This document shows positions 47,901-58,207 of a stretch of 64,000 nucleotides of DNA, piece after piece. Position 1 is the first letter of the stretch. Each line of letters begins with the position of its first letter. This DNA comes from Oscillospiraceae bacterium. GTDB taxonomy: Bacteria; Bacillota; Clostridia; Oscillospirales; Oscillospiraceae. The position numbers and the translations under genes were made by a program. Below the pieces are notes generated by a model. That model was not told the origin of the DNA, made no database searches, and was given only the letters and a program-made list of their open reading frames with translations. The DNA lies in contig JAFSUG010000003.1 of assembly GCA_017445385.1 (NCBI GenBank), positions 31,876-95,875 of the forward strand, given 5' to 3'.

Positions 47901-48859
47901 ATCCGCTGATCTATACCGGCGCGGCGTTTGTGCTTTGCGTTCTGCTTGGAAGATGGCTGCTGCCGCTGCTGCGCGCATGGAAAGCAGGGCAGTCCATCCG
48001 CGAAATCGGGCCGACTTGGCATAGCGCCAAGGCAGGCACGCCCACCATGGGCGGCTTGATGTTTATTTACGCTGCACTGATCGTAACCGTAATTGCCGGA
48101 ATCGGGGCGGAAACGCCGGAACATCTGTATGTGTTCGGCTTTGCGCTCGTTTATGGTTTGATTGGTTTTATAGATGATTTCATCAAGGTCAAACTTAAGC
48201 GAAACCTCGGGCTTACCAGCTTGCAGAAGCTGCTGTTTCAGCTTGTTGCGGCGGCAGCGTTTTTGGCAATCCTGCGCAGCCAGGGGCGGCTGAACGGCGA
48301 GCTCTTTATCCCGTTTTGGAACGTTACGGTTCAGATCAACTGGATCGTTTATCTTGCGCTTTCGCTGTTCGTGATTATCGGAACGGTCAACGCCGTGAAC
48401 CTCACCGATGGAATCGATGGTCTTGCAACCGGCGTTACGATCCCGGTGATGCTCTTCTTTGCGGTAACGGCAATCGCGCGCCAGCGCGATACGCTTACGA
48501 TTGTGCCGGCAGCAATGATCGGCGCGCTTGTCGGCTTTTTGTATTACAATTTCCATCCGGCAAAGGTCTTTATGGGCGATACGGGTTCGCTTTTCCTTGG
48601 CGGCATGGTCTGCGGACTTGCCTATGCGCTGGAAATGCCGCTGATTTTGGTGGTCGTCGGGCTCGTTTACTTTATTGAAACGCTCTCGGTGATCATCCAG
48701 GTTACTTATTTCAAATTGACGCACGGCAAGCGTGTTTTCAAAATGACGCCGATCCATCATCATTTTGAAATGTGCGGCTGGAGCGAAGTGAAAATCTTCA
48801 CGGTATTTACGCTTGTTACGGCGGTCATGTGTGTGATCGCGTATCTTGGGGTTCGATAG
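47897..48859 (+). CDS. mraY: Phospho-MurNAc-pentapeptide transferase
   Basis: A 320-residue polytopic membrane enzyme that makes lipid I. The signature motifs are GFIDDFIKVKLKRN, NLTDGIDGLATG, MGDTGSLFLGG and the HHH motif in PIHHHFE. In Bacillus and E. coli murD follows; here ftsW follows directly. Confidence 0.97.
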   Translation: MNPLIYTGAAFVLCVLLGRWLLPLLRAWKAGQSIREIGPTWHSAKAGTPTMGGLMFIYAALIVTVIAGIGAETPEHLYVFGFALVYGLIGFIDDFIKVKLKRNLGLTSLQKLLFQLVAAAAFLAILRSQGRLNGELFIPFWNVTVQINWIVYLALSLFVIIGTVNAVNLTDGIDGLATGVTIPVMLFFAVTAIARQRDTLTIVPAAMIGALVGFLYYNFHPAKVFMGDTGSLFLGGMVCGLAYALEMPLILVVVGLVYFIETLSVIIQVTYFKLTHGKRVFKMTPIHHHFEMCGWSEVKIFTVFTLVTAVMCVIAYLGVR

Positions 48860-48870
48860 GAGGCATCATG

Positions 48871-50016
48871 ATGGCAGAGAAAACGGCAGAAAGACTTCCG
48901 CAAACGGAGCAGAAAGCGAATGATCGCGGTCTGCTGGATTTGCCGTTTCTGCTGCTTACGGTGATCCTCGTTTCCATCGGCGTGATCATGATGTATTCGG
49001 CAAGCTATCCGCGCGCATTCCAGGAGGAAGGCAACGGGATGTATTATTTCATCCGCCAGGCGATCTTCGCGGTTGCAGGAATCCTTGTGATGCTGGGCTT
49101 CAGCCGGATCGGCTATCAGATTTGGCGCCGCTTTGCCTTTACCATCCTCGGCGCGGCTATCGTGCTGCTGATCCTCGTTTTGATCATCGGCAGATCCGGC
49201 GGCGGCGCAAAGCGCTGGATCTATATCGGACCTGTGAGCATTCAGCCGTCGGAGCTTGCAAAATTCGGCGTTGTCGTTTCGTTCTCCGGCATGATTGCAG
49301 GGCTCAAGGATAAAATCCGCACGCTGAAATACGGCGTTTTGCCGTTTGTGATCATGCTGGTGCCGATCGTGCTGCTGCTTGCGCTTGAGCCGCACCTTTC
49401 CGCAATCGTTATTATCTGCTTAACGGCGGCTGCGCTGCTGTATCTCGGCGGACTGCCCGGAAAGTGGTTTCTGATGCTGTTTGCGGCGGCTGCCGTGTTC
49501 ATCGGCGCATACCTTGCGCTGCGCGGCTACGCGAGCGACCGTATCACCGCATGGCTTCACCCGGAGGATTTTGCGCAGACGAAAGGCTATCAGGTTCTGC
49601 AATCGCTGTATGCGATCGGCTCGGGCGGCTTGTTCGGGCTCGGCTTCGGCAAGAGCCGCCAAAAATACCTCTACCTGCCGGAGGAGCATAACGACTACAT
49701 TTTCTCCATCGTCTGCGAAGAGCTCGGATTTGTCGGCGCGGCGCTGATTATCGTGCTGTTCGCGCTGCTGATCATCCGCGGCTACTGGATCGCGATGCAC
49801 GCGCCGGATCGGTTCGGCAAGCTCGTTGCCGCCGGACTGACTACGCTGCTTGCGCTGCAGGTTGCGCTGAACATCGGCGTTGTTTCGAACGTTCTGCCGT
49901 CAACCGGCATTTCGCTGCCGTTCTTTTCTTACGGCGGCACTGCGCTGATCGTTCAGCTTGCCGAAATGGGCATCGTTCTGAATATTTCGCGCAGCTGCAA
50001 AAATAATCTGCTGTAA
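48871..50016 (+). CDS. ftsW: SEDS peptidoglycan polymerase FtsW/SpoVE
   Basis: A 381-residue polytopic SEDS glycosyltransferase that partners the class B PBP at the septum. Family motifs are SIQPSELAKF, the conserved Asp/Glu region LPEEHNDYIFS and PSTGISLPFFSYGG near the end. Adjacent ATG codons occur at 48868 and 48871; the second has better spacing from TAGGAGG. In spore formers this locus encodes SpoVE or FtsW; a single copy here does not tell which. Confidence 0.93.
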   Translation: MAEKTAERLPQTEQKANDRGLLDLPFLLLTVILVSIGVIMMYSASYPRAFQEEGNGMYYFIRQAIFAVAGILVMLGFSRIGYQIWRRFAFTILGAAIVLLILVLIIGRSGGGAKRWIYIGPVSIQPSELAKFGVVVSFSGMIAGLKDKIRTLKYGVLPFVIMLVPIVLLLALEPHLSAIVIICLTAAALLYLGGLPGKWFLMLFAAAAVFIGAYLALRGYASDRITAWLHPEDFAQTKGYQVLQSLYAIGSGGLFGLGFGKSRQKYLYLPEEHNDYIFSIVCEELGFVGAALIIVLFALLIIRGYWIAMHAPDRFGKLVAAGLTTLLALQVALNIGVVSNVLPSTGISLPFFSYGGTALIVQLAEMGIVLNISRSCKNNLL

Positions 50017-50029
50017 GGGGGAAGGCGGC

Positions 50030-51154
50030 TTGAATCTTGTGTTTACCTGCGGCGGTACCGGCGGCCATATTTACCCCGCGATTGCCGTAGCAAATCTCTT
50101 CCATGAGCGGCAGCCGGATTGCAAGATCCTCTTCGTCGGCGCGGAGGACGGCATCGAGCGCGATCTCGTGCCGCGCGAAGGCTTCGCGCTTGAAACGATC
50201 AAGATCTCCAATTTGCAGCGAAAGCTGACCCCTGCCGGCATTGCGCATAACGCGATTATGGTGAAGGACATCGCAGGTTCGCTGCGCAAGGCGCGGCGCG
50301 TCCTGCGTGAATTTGAAGCGGACGTTGTGATCGGAACGGGCGGCTACGCCAGCTTCCCCGCGCTGCGCGAAGGCGCGCGCCTTGGGATTCCGACGCTTGT
50401 GCATGAATCGAATGCCGTGCCCGGTCTTGCAACGCGCATGGTTGCGGCAACGGTAGATCGGATTATGGTTTCGTTTGAAGCGTGCCGCAAAAACTATAAA
50501 CAGCCGGAAAAGGTCATCGTTACCGGCACGCCGGCAAGAGAAGAATTTCTCTATCGGGATAAAAACGATGCGCGCAAGCAGCTCGGCTTGGATGATCGCC
50601 CTTTGATCGTATCCTACTGGGGCAGCCTCGGCGCAAGGGAAATGAATAAGAAAATCGCGCAGTTTATAGCGCTTGAAGCAAAGGATGAGAAATTTCAGCA
50701 TATCCACGCAACCGGCTCTTACGGCTGGCGGTGGATGCCGGATTACGTAAAGGAGCTCGGACTTGATCTTTCGGCGCATCCTGCGATCGATATGCGCGAA
50801 TATATCTATGACATGCCAACTGTTATGGCAGCGGCGGACCTGATGATCTGCCGCGCAGGCGCGGGAACGATCAGCGAGCTGACGATTTCCGGAACGCCTT
50901 CGATCATCGTGCCGTCTCCGAACGTGACGGACGATCATCAGGCAAAGAACGCAGACGTGCTTGCGCAGGCAGGCGCGGCAGTCGTGCTTCGTGAGCGCGA
51001 TACGGATGGCGAAACGCTCTACCGCACGGCTTGCGAGGTGCTTTCCGATCCCGATCGGCTGCAGGCGATGCGCAAGGCGCTTTCCGATCTTGCCGTTGTG
51101 GATTCCACGCAGCGGATCTATGATACGGTGATGGAAGTGGTCAAAGCACCGTAA
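50030..51154 (+). CDS. murG: UDP-GlcNAc:lipid I GlcNAc transferase
   Basis: A 374-residue glycosyltransferase that makes lipid II. The start is a TTG preceded by AAGGGGGAAGG, giving (M)NLVFTCGGTGGHIYPAIAVA; GGTGGHI is the N-terminal glycine-rich motif. RAGAGTISEL in the C-terminal domain binds UDP-GlcNAc. It follows ftsW after 13 nt. Confidence 0.96.
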   Translation: MNLVFTCGGTGGHIYPAIAVANLFHERQPDCKILFVGAEDGIERDLVPREGFALETIKISNLQRKLTPAGIAHNAIMVKDIAGSLRKARRVLREFEADVVIGTGGYASFPALREGARLGIPTLVHESNAVPGLATRMVAATVDRIMVSFEACRKNYKQPEKVIVTGTPAREEFLYRDKNDARKQLGLDDRPLIVSYWGSLGAREMNKKIAQFIALEAKDEKFQHIHATGSYGWRWMPDYVKELGLDLSAHPAIDMREYIYDMPTVMAAADLMICRAGAGTISELTISGTPSIIVPSPNVTDDHQAKNADVLAQAGAAVVLRERDTDGETLYRTACEVLSDPDRLQAMRKALSDLAVVDSTQRIYDTVMEVVKAP

Positions 51155-51161
51155 AAGAAAC

Positions 51162-51199
51162 CTCCGCATAGGATGAACTGAATTTCATCGAATGCGGAG
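51162..51199 (+). promoter_or_regulatory. Hairpin ahead of murA containing its ribosome-binding site
   Basis: CTCCGCAT (51162-51169) pairs with ATGCGGAG (51192-51199), and inside it GATGAA pairs with TTCATC. The 3' arm holds GGAG, 9 nt before the murA ATG. It could tune murA translation or protect the message end. Confidence 0.5.
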
Positions 51200-51208
51200 T
51201 GGTGAACT

Positions 51209-52465
51209 ATGCAATATCTGGCTGTTCGCGGCGGGAAACCGCTGCGCGGCTCAATTCCGATACACGGCGCGAAAAACAGCGTCCTGCCGCTGCTCGCGGC
51301 AACGCTTCTTACTCCCGAACGGTGCGTGATAACGGGCTGCCCGGAAATCTCTGACGCAACGGCTGCAACGGAGATTCTCCGGCACCTCGGCTGCACGGTC
51401 GAGTGGCGCGGCGCATCCGTGATTGTCGATGCGTCGCAGGCAAGCGGCAACGCGATCCCATCGGAGCTGATGGGCAAAATGCGCGCCTCGGTTACGTTCC
51501 TCGGCGCAATGCTCAGCCGCTTCGGATGGGGAAGGCTCTCCGCGCCCGGCGGCTGCCGGCTCGGCGTTCGCCCGATCAACTACCACGTTGCCGCGCTCGA
51601 AGCGCTCGGTGTCAAGTGGGACGGCGAAAGTGAGGATTGGCGCTGCCGATGGGAAGCGCGCTTCGGGGGAGAAGTCACGCTCCCGTTTCCAAGCGTTGGC
51701 GCAACGGAGAACCTTCTGCTTGCGTCCGTTTCCGTTCCGGGCGTTGTTACGGTACATAATGCCGCGCGCGAGCCGGAGATCACCGACCTTTGCGGCTTTC
51801 TCTCTGCGATGGGCGCGGAGATTTCCGGCGCAGGCACGGCTGATCTGATTATTCGCGGCGGAAAACCGCTGCATGGCGCGGTTTGGCACGTGATGCCCGA
51901 CCGCATGGAAACGGCAAGCTACCTTGCAATGGCTGCCGCCTGCGGCGGTGACGTTGCGCTTACGCAAACCGATCCGATGCTGCTGATACCGGTGCTCGAT
52001 GCGCTGCGGTCAGCCGGCTGCCGGATCGAAACAACAGGGAAAACGATCCGGCTGCTTCGGGATCGTCCGCTGCGCGCGATCGGCACGGTTTCAACCGCGC
52101 CGTATCCCGGCTTTCCAACCGACGCGCAGGCGCCGCTTATGGCTGCCATGCTTTTGGCGGAGGGCGAAACGCGGCTGATCGAAACGGTATTTTCCGACCG
52201 CTTTTCCCACGTGCCGGAGCTTCGGAAATTCGGCGGCGCGATCGAAACGGATGGAAACTGCGCGATCGTTACAGGCGTTCGGCGTTTAACGGCAGCCTCC
52301 GCCGAAGCAACCGATCTGCGCGGCGGCATGGCGGCTGTGATCGCCGCGCTTTGCGCAGAAGGGGAGTCCCGAATCTACGGGCTGGATCTGATCGGGCGCG
52401 GTTACGCGCAATGGATCGATTATCTTGGTCTGCTTGGCGCAGACGTTTCACTGCAAGAGGAGTAA
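51209..52465 (+). CDS. murA: UDP-GlcNAc 1-carboxyvinyltransferase
   Basis: A 418-residue enzyme for the first committed step of peptidoglycan synthesis. Lys22-Asn23 are in GAKNSVLPLL and the catalytic Cys, the fosfomycin target, is Cys116 in GGCRLGVRP. It occupies the place where murB or murC is found in other dcw clusters. The sequence after the catalytic loop is more divergent than usual, and another murA copy may exist elsewhere. Confidence 0.93.
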   Translation: MQYLAVRGGKPLRGSIPIHGAKNSVLPLLAATLLTPERCVITGCPEISDATAATEILRHLGCTVEWRGASVIVDASQASGNAIPSELMGKMRASVTFLGAMLSRFGWGRLSAPGGCRLGVRPINYHVAALEALGVKWDGESEDWRCRWEARFGGEVTLPFPSVGATENLLLASVSVPGVVTVHNAAREPEITDLCGFLSAMGAEISGAGTADLIIRGGKPLHGAVWHVMPDRMETASYLAMAAACGGDVALTQTDPMLLIPVLDALRSAGCRIETTGKTIRLLRDRPLRAIGTVSTAPYPGFPTDAQAPLMAAMLLAEGETRLIETVFSDRFSHVPELRKFGGAIETDGNCAIVTGVRRLTAASAEATDLRGGMAAVIAALCAEGESRIYGLDLIGRGYAQWIDYLGLLGADVSLQEE

Positions 52466-52471
52466 AACGAT

Positions 52472-53251
52472 ATGGCGGAACGTTCGACACAATCCAATCA
52501 GGCAGCAAGGCGGCATCGCCGCCGTCAGCGGTCAAAAATGCGCGCGGGAGTCGGTAAACGGCTGCTGCTCGTGCTGGTGATCGCGGCGGTCGTTGCCGTG
52601 AGCTTATCGCTCTTTTTCCGTGTTCGCACGGTGGAGGTGCAGGGCAATTCCATCTACGGCGCCGATGCCGTGATCGAAGCATCGGGCATCCGCGAGGGCG
52701 ATAACCTGCTCACGCTGAATAAATCCGCCGTTGCAGGCCGCCTGACTGCACTGCTGCCGTATGTGCAGCGCGTTCGCATTGCGCGGATTTTGCCGGACTG
52801 CGTTGTGATTGAGGTTACGGAAAGCGATGCGGCGTTTGCCGTTCGGAGCGATTCGGGCGAAACGTGGCTGATCAATTTCTCCGGCAAGGTTTTAGAGCAG
52901 GCAGGCGAGGGCGACTATCCCGCGATCACGGGACTGACGCTCCGTGATCCGCAGCCCGGGCAGCCGGCGCAGTCGGACGATACCGAGCAGCTTGCCGCGC
53001 TGAACGCGATCCTTGCTGCAATGGACGGCACGGGACTTGGCGAAAAGATCACCGCGATCGACGTAACGCGCACGTTTGATCTCACGCTTCAATACAGCGA
53101 TCTTTATGAGATCAAGCTCGGCGGCACGGATCAGATGGACTATAAAATGCAGTATCTGCTTGCCGTTTTGGATCAGCTTTCGCCGTACCAGGCAGGCACA
53201 ATTGATCTCTCGTTTGAAGAAGAGAAAGTCGCGCGTTTCATACCTTGGTAA
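52472..53251 (+). CDS. ftsQ: Cell division protein FtsQ/DivIB
   Basis: A 259-residue single-pass protein: a very basic cytoplasmic start (RRHRRRQRSK), a membrane segment (about 29-50), then a POTRA domain (VRTVEVQGNSIYGADAVIEA) and the FtsQ domain. It links FtsL and FtsB-type proteins in the divisome. It starts 6 nt after murA with AGAGGAG upstream. Confidence 0.93.
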   Translation: MAERSTQSNQAARRHRRRQRSKMRAGVGKRLLLVLVIAAVVAVSLSLFFRVRTVEVQGNSIYGADAVIEASGIREGDNLLTLNKSAVAGRLTALLPYVQRVRIARILPDCVVIEVTESDAAFAVRSDSGETWLINFSGKVLEQAGEGDYPAITGLTLRDPQPGQPAQSDDTEQLAALNAILAAMDGTGLGEKITAIDVTRTFDLTLQYSDLYEIKLGGTDQMDYKMQYLLAVLDQLSPYQAGTIDLSFEEEKVARFIPW

Positions 53252-53279
53252 AAAATCAGCAAAAAGTTGTAGTTTGCTG

Positions 53280-53308
53280 TTGACCTATTGAAAATTTCGC
53301 GTTAGAAT
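53280..53308 (+). promoter_or_regulatory. Promoter for ftsZ
   Basis: TTGACC (53280-53285) and TAGAAT (53303-53308) with a 17-nt spacer lie in the 114-nt gap before ftsZ, so ftsZ can be expressed apart from the upstream cluster. Confidence 0.65.
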
Positions 53309-53365
53309 ATTAAATGTATAGAAACAAATTCTGTGCTTTGATGCAAATACATAGGAGGATTTCAA

Positions 53366-54415
<1,050 letters not shown>

Positions 54416-54424
54416 AAAGCAAAT

Positions 54425-54462
54425 AAAAACGCTTCAGGGCAAAGCCCTGAAGCGTTTTTCTA
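54425..54462. terminator. Terminator of the dcw cluster, bidirectional
   Basis: A 16-bp stem, AAAAACGCTTCAGGGC with its complement around AAA, lies between convergent ftsZ and the DUF1836 gene. Confidence 0.9.
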
Positions 54463-54957
54463 TTTTTCGGAAGCATCATCGCTGCAAAGCCGCCGCGCAA
54501 GCGCCTGCTCCGCCTGCGCGCGGAGCGCGGCGTGGTAGAGCGGAGAGGAATCGCGCAGTGCGGATTCGGCAGCCGCCTTGCACGCCTGCTCAAATTGCTC
54601 GCAAAAATGATCGTATGCCGCATCTTCCGCTTCGGAGGAGAGATCCTGCGCGATCATCGCGCGGATCGACGCGATCGGCAAGCTGGCTTTCAAAATGCAG
54701 ATCACAAGCAAGAAAGCAATGTGCCTGCGCTGATACCGCTTTTTCTCCGGCGGGGGAAGCACGCCCATTTTTACGTAGTTGTTGACCATCGCGGCGGTCA
54801 GCCCTTTTTCGTCAAAGCCGGGGTATTGCCCGAGATAGCGGGAAATCAGCCCAAGCACCTGATCCATATAAAGCTCCAAATCCGGAAGCTCCTGCCAGCG
54901 CGGCAGCTTTTGCGCCGTAAGCAGGCGGCAGGTTTCGCTGAGCAGTTGTTCATTCAT
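54460..54957 (-). CDS. DUF1836 domain protein (MerR-like regulator)
   Basis: A 165-residue protein with the DUF1836 signature: a helical N terminus, the HTH-like segment EKGLTAAMVNNYVKMGVLPPPEKKRYQ... (broken here after the core MVNNYVKMGVL) and the RRHIAFLLVICILK helix. The family resembles MerR DNA-binding domains and is common in Firmicutes, but regulated genes are not known. Starts at 54957 and 54963 are both possible. Confidence 0.85.
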   Translation of the reverse strand: MNEQLLSETCRLLTAQKLPRWQELPDLELYMDQVLGLISRYLGQYPGFDEKGLTAAMVNNYVKMGVLPPPEKKRYQRRHIAFLLVICILKASLPIASIRAMIAQDLSSEAEDAAYDHFCEQFEQACKAAAESALRDSSPLYHAALRAQAEQALARRLCSDDASEK

Positions 54958-55023
54958 ATCCAATCACCGCCATCAGCATAGCATATCGCAGCGAAAAACG
55001 CAAATAATTATTTTGAAAAGCTC

Positions 55024-55052
55024 TTGACAAAGATAAAAATACGATTTAACAT
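55024..55052 (+). promoter_or_regulatory. Promoter for the SGNH hydrolase gene
   Basis: TTGACA (55024-55029) and TAACAT (55047-55052) are 17 nt apart, 45 nt before the ATG. Confidence 0.65.
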
Positions 55053-55097
55053 AGTATTGAAAACCAGATATAAAAACAACGGAAAGGAGATATCCGA

Positions 55098-55766
55098 ATG
55101 AACGTTACAATTTACGGCGATTCGATTTTGAAGGGCGTTGTGCTGGAAAACGGCAAGTATGCCGTGAACAGGGATTGGGAAGATCGGCTTTCGCGCCTTT
55201 TGGGCGTTACGATCCGCAATCGTTCGCGCTTCGGCTGCACGATCGGCAAGGCGCTGCCGTTTATTGAAAAAGATGCGCAGACGGAAGCCGTGCCCGGGGA
55301 AGTGGCAATTTTAGAATTCGGCGGCAACGACTGCGATTATAATTGGGCGGAGATCTCCGAAAACCCGGCGGGTTCGTTTGACTGCAAAACGCCGCCGAAG
55401 CAGTTTACGGCATTGTACAAAAAGGCGCTTGCGCTGCTGCGCGCAAGCGGCAGAACGCCCATGATCGCAACGCTTCCGCCGATCCATTCCGAGCGGTATT
55501 TGCAATTCATTTGCAGGGATGGTTTATCCCAAAATAATATCCTGCAATGGCTCGGCGATGTGGAGCATATCTCGCGCTGGCAAGCGGAATATTCCGAAAT
55601 GGTAAAAAAGATCGCCGCGGACGAAGGCACTGATCTGATCGATCTGCGCAGCGCGTTTCCGAAAGAGGGAAATGCGCTGGCGGAGCTGCTCTGCGCGGAC
55701 GGCATCCATCCATCGCGCGATGGGCAGGCGCTGATCTATGAAGCGTTCCGCAAAAAAGCCGGATAA
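55098..55766 (+). CDS. SGNH/GDSL-family hydrolase
   Basis: A 222-residue serine hydrolase. The nucleophile Ser is in YGDSI (block I, residue 9), Gly is supplied by a loop near RSRFGCTIG, Asn by FGGND (block III) and the Asp/His pair by DGIHPS near the C terminus. There is no signal peptide, so it acts in the cytoplasm. Substrate cannot be predicted; relatives remove acyl or acetyl groups from sugars and lipids. It is flanked by its own promoter and terminator. Confidence 0.9.
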   Translation: MNVTIYGDSILKGVVLENGKYAVNRDWEDRLSRLLGVTIRNRSRFGCTIGKALPFIEKDAQTEAVPGEVAILEFGGNDCDYNWAEISENPAGSFDCKTPPKQFTALYKKALALLRASGRTPMIATLPPIHSERYLQFICRDGLSQNNILQWLGDVEHISRWQAEYSEMVKKIAADEGTDLIDLRSAFPKEGNALAELLCADGIHPSRDGQALIYEAFRKKAG

Positions 55767-55775
55767 AAGGGCGCC

Positions 55776-55816
55776 AAAAAAACGCCTTGCTTTTTAGAAA
55801 GCAAGGCGTTTTTTTA
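55776..55816. terminator. Bidirectional terminator after the SGNH hydrolase gene
   Basis: A long stem, AAAAAAACGCCTTGCTTT with its complement around TAG, lies between convergent genes. T runs occur on both strands. Confidence 0.9.
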
Positions 55817-56665
55817 TTGGATATGCGCATGGTCGTTAATATGATCCATGCAGTAGCAGTAATAACCGTTGCACTTCGAGCAGTAGCGGAATTCCAGATT
55901 CGGGTAGTCCGTATCGGTTCTGCCGCAAACGGTGCATTTGTGGCGGTACGGCTTCTGACCGGTCTTGCTCTGATAGCCGCTTGCCCAGTCCTGCGAGGGC
56001 TTCGCCTTCTTCTTCGGCTTGCGCAGCAGCGGCACAAGGCCGGGGATCTCGTTCCAGAAGAACAGAACGTAGTTCGCAAGCGGCACAAGCGGGAAGAAGC
56101 TCTTGTAAAGCACAACTTCAAAAACCGTCCATGCCATATAGAACCAAGCGAGATACTTCAGCTTGATCGGGATAATGTACATCAGCAGCACGCGGTTTTC
56201 GGGATACAGCGTCGCAAACGCAAGCAGCATGCTGAGATTGAGAACCGTTCCGTTAAACTGCAAGCCGAAAATCACGCCGAAAAGGTCCATCAGAATCACG
56301 CCGGTCAGATAAAACAGATTGAACCGCAGCGTACCGAGCGCCTGCTCCAAAACGATGCCGATGCGGTAGTAGAAGAACAGCACCAGCAGCAAAAACAGCG
56401 AATCGATAAAGCCGCTGCCGACCCCCGGAACGAGCAGGAACGTCACAAGCCGCCAAACCTGCCCATGCAGAACGGATAGCCCGTCAAAAACCAGGAGCGA
56501 CTGCAGATCAACCGCCATGCCGCCGATGCGGATGCCGGTTGCAAAAATCATGGAAAGAAAATAAATCACCGCATTGCCGATCGCAATATAAAGCATCAGA
56601 TTGCGAATGCCGCGGTTGCGGTATTTGATGCAGAAGCGATCGAAGCTGCGTCTTGGGTTGTTCAA
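55814..56665 (-). CDS. Rhomboid-like membrane protein with C-terminal zinc ribbon
   Basis: A 283-residue protein with about six membrane segments between residues 20 and 205, arranged like a rhomboid protease, including a loop-helix segment ending LLAFATLYPE. The catalytic GxSG motif is not seen at the expected place (LNLSMLL) and I find no clear catalytic His, so it is probably a non-proteolytic rhomboid homologue. The last 50 residues carry CTVCG, CSKC and CYCMDH, a likely zinc-binding module. The function is unknown. Confidence 0.72.
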   Translation of the reverse strand: MNNPRRSFDRFCIKYRNRGIRNLMLYIAIGNAVIYFLSMIFATGIRIGGMAVDLQSLLVFDGLSVLHGQVWRLVTFLLVPGVGSGFIDSLFLLLVLFFYYRIGIVLEQALGTLRFNLFYLTGVILMDLFGVIFGLQFNGTVLNLSMLLAFATLYPENRVLLMYIIPIKLKYLAWFYMAWTVFEVVLYKSFFPLVPLANYVLFFWNEIPGLVPLLRKPKKKAKPSQDWASGYQSKTGQKPYRHKCTVCGRTDTDYPNLEFRYCSKCNGYYCYCMDHINDHAHIQ

Positions 56666-56750
56666 GATAAGACCTCCTATCTGCGTACATCATACCCCAT
56701 TCGCAGGGAAAATACTATAAAGAAACTGTAAACTTTTTCCGAAAGCCCGA

Positions 56751-56778
56751 TTGACAACGCGAAAAAACGCGATATAAT
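56751..56778 (+). promoter_or_regulatory. Promoter for metK
   Basis: Consensus TTGACA (56751-56756) and TATAAT (56773-56778) with a 16-nt spacer lie directly ahead of the riboswitch. Confidence 0.85.
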
Positions 56779-56794
56779 GAAAGAACAACCGAAT

Positions 56795-56896
56795 ACCTTA
56801 TCAAGAGTGGCGGAGGGACCGGCCCTGTGAAGCCCGGCAACCTGTCTTTAGACAAGGTGCCAATTCCGGCGAGAAAAATCGACAGATGAGGAATGA
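56795..56896 (+). ncRNA. SAM-I (S-box) riboswitch
   Basis: The conserved S-box core is clear: CTTATCAAGAG, GAGGGACCGGCCC, GATGAA-like TGTGAAGCCCGGCAACC, GGTGCCAATTCC and the closing GACAGATGAGGAA. The P1 strands CTTATC and GATGAG pair. It should sense S-adenosylmethionine and switch off the metK transcript when SAM is plentiful, using the terminator that follows. Confidence 0.95.
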
Positions 56897-56907
56897 AAAG
56901 CCTTCAA

Positions 56908-56936
56908 TGCTCTGCCGATCGGCAGAGCGTTTTTTG
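56908..56936 (+). terminator. Riboswitch-controlled terminator
   Basis: GCTCTGCC and GGCAGAGC pair and are followed by six T, between the aptamer and the metK start codon. Its formation should be favoured when SAM is bound. Confidence 0.9.
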
Positions 56937-56957
56937 TTCCGAAAGAAAGGAAAAACT

Positions 56958-58115
56958 ATGGAAAAAAGAATCTTTACATCAGAATCCGTTACGGAAGGAC
57001 ACCCCGATAAACTTTGCGACCAGATTTCCGACGGCGTTTTGGACGCTATTCTGGCGCAGGACCCGAAGGCGAGAGTTGCCTGCGAGTGCGCCGCAACCAC
57101 CGGCATGGTGCTCGTCATGGGCGAGATTTCCACCGATTGCTACGTGGATATTCCCTCCGTTGCGCGCGAAACAATCCGCAATATCGGCTATACCGAAAAG
57201 AGCGGCTTCGACTATCGCACCTGCGCCATCCTCACCTCGATCGATGAGCAGTCCGGCGACATCGCCATGGGCGTTGACCATTCCTTCGGCGATGCAAACG
57301 ATACCGGGGCAGGGGATCAGGGCATGATGTTCGGCTTCGCCTGCAACGAAACGCCCGAAAAGATGCCGGCGCCGATCTCCTACGCGCATAAGCTCACGCG
57401 CGCGCTTTCCGCGCGCCGCAAGGACGGCACGCTTCCGTGGCTCAGACCGGACGGCAAAAGCCAGGTCTCCGTTGAGTACGGCGAAAACGGGGAAGTCAAG
57501 CGTATCGATACCGTCGTCGTATCCACGCAGCACGATCCCGAAATTGCAATCGACGATCTGCGCAGCAGCGTCATCGAAACCATCATTCGCCCCACGCTCC
57601 CGAAAGAACTGCTCGATGCAGGCACGAAGTTTTATGTAAACCCGACCGGCCGCTTTGTCATCGGTGGACCGGTGGGCGATTCCGGGCTCACTGGGCGGAA
57701 GATCATCGTGGATACCTACGGCGGCTACGCCTCCCACGGCGGCGGCGCATTCTCCGGCAAGGACCCAACGAAGGTGGATCGCAGCGCGGCGTATATGGCG
57801 CGCTATATCGCAAAGAATATCGTTGCCGCCGGCCTTGCCGACCGCTGCCAGCTTCAGCTTGCCTACGCAATCGGCGTGGCGCAGCCGGTCAGCGTGCTTG
57901 CCGAAACGAACGGAACCGGCAAGCTCTCCGATTCCGCATTGAGCGAGCTTGTCCGCAAGGTGTTCGATCTGCGCCCGGCGGCGATCATCGAGCGGCTGGA
58001 TCTCCGCCGCCCGATCTATCAGCAAACCGCCTCTTACGGTCACTTCGGCAGAGACGATCTCGACCTGCCTTGGGAAAGCACCGATGCGGTGCAGGAGCTG
58101 CTCAAAAACGCATAA
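56958..58115 (+). CDS. metK: S-adenosylmethionine synthetase
   Basis: A 385-residue enzyme making SAM from methionine and ATP. Motifs: [12 protein letters not shown] at the N terminus, [10 protein letters not shown] and [19 protein letters not shown] feeds the methyltransferases and the radical-SAM enzyme RlmN encoded elsewhere in the window. The ATG at 56958 follows AAAGGA; the frame extends upstream into the riboswitch, which is not coding. Confidence 0.98.
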   Translation: MEKRIFTSESVTEGHPDKLCDQISDGVLDAILAQDPKARVACECAATTGMVLVMGEISTDCYVDIPSVARETIRNIGYTEKSGFDYRTCAILTSIDEQSGDIAMGVDHSFGDANDTGAGDQGMMFGFACNETPEKMPAPISYAHKLTRALSARRKDGTLPWLRPDGKSQVSVEYGENGEVKRIDTVVVSTQHDPEIAIDDLRSSVIETIIRPTLPKELLDAGTKFYVNPTGRFVIGGPVGDSGLTGRKIIVDTYGGYASHGGGAFSGKDPTKVDRSAAYMARYIAKNIVAAGLADRCQLQLAYAIGVAQPVSVLAETNGTGKLSDSALSELVRKVFDLRPAAIIERLDLRRPIYQQTASYGHFGRDDLDLPWESTDAVQELLKNA

Positions 58116-58121
58116 TGCATC

Positions 58122-58155
58122 AACGCCGCAGTTGCAATTAACTGCGGCGTTTGCT
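58122..58155 (+). terminator. Terminator after metK
   Basis: AACGCCGCAGTT and its complement form a 12-bp stem around GCAATT. The T run is short. Confidence 0.7.
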
Positions 58156-58207
58156 ATATTTTATTTGTAAAACTATGCAAATAAGGCAAAATCTCGGAGG
58201 AAATCCA

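Noticed and set aside
49841..51169. 442-codon open frame opposite murG
   Set aside because: Antisense shadow, rich in Arg, His and Cys; murG motifs are on the plus strand.
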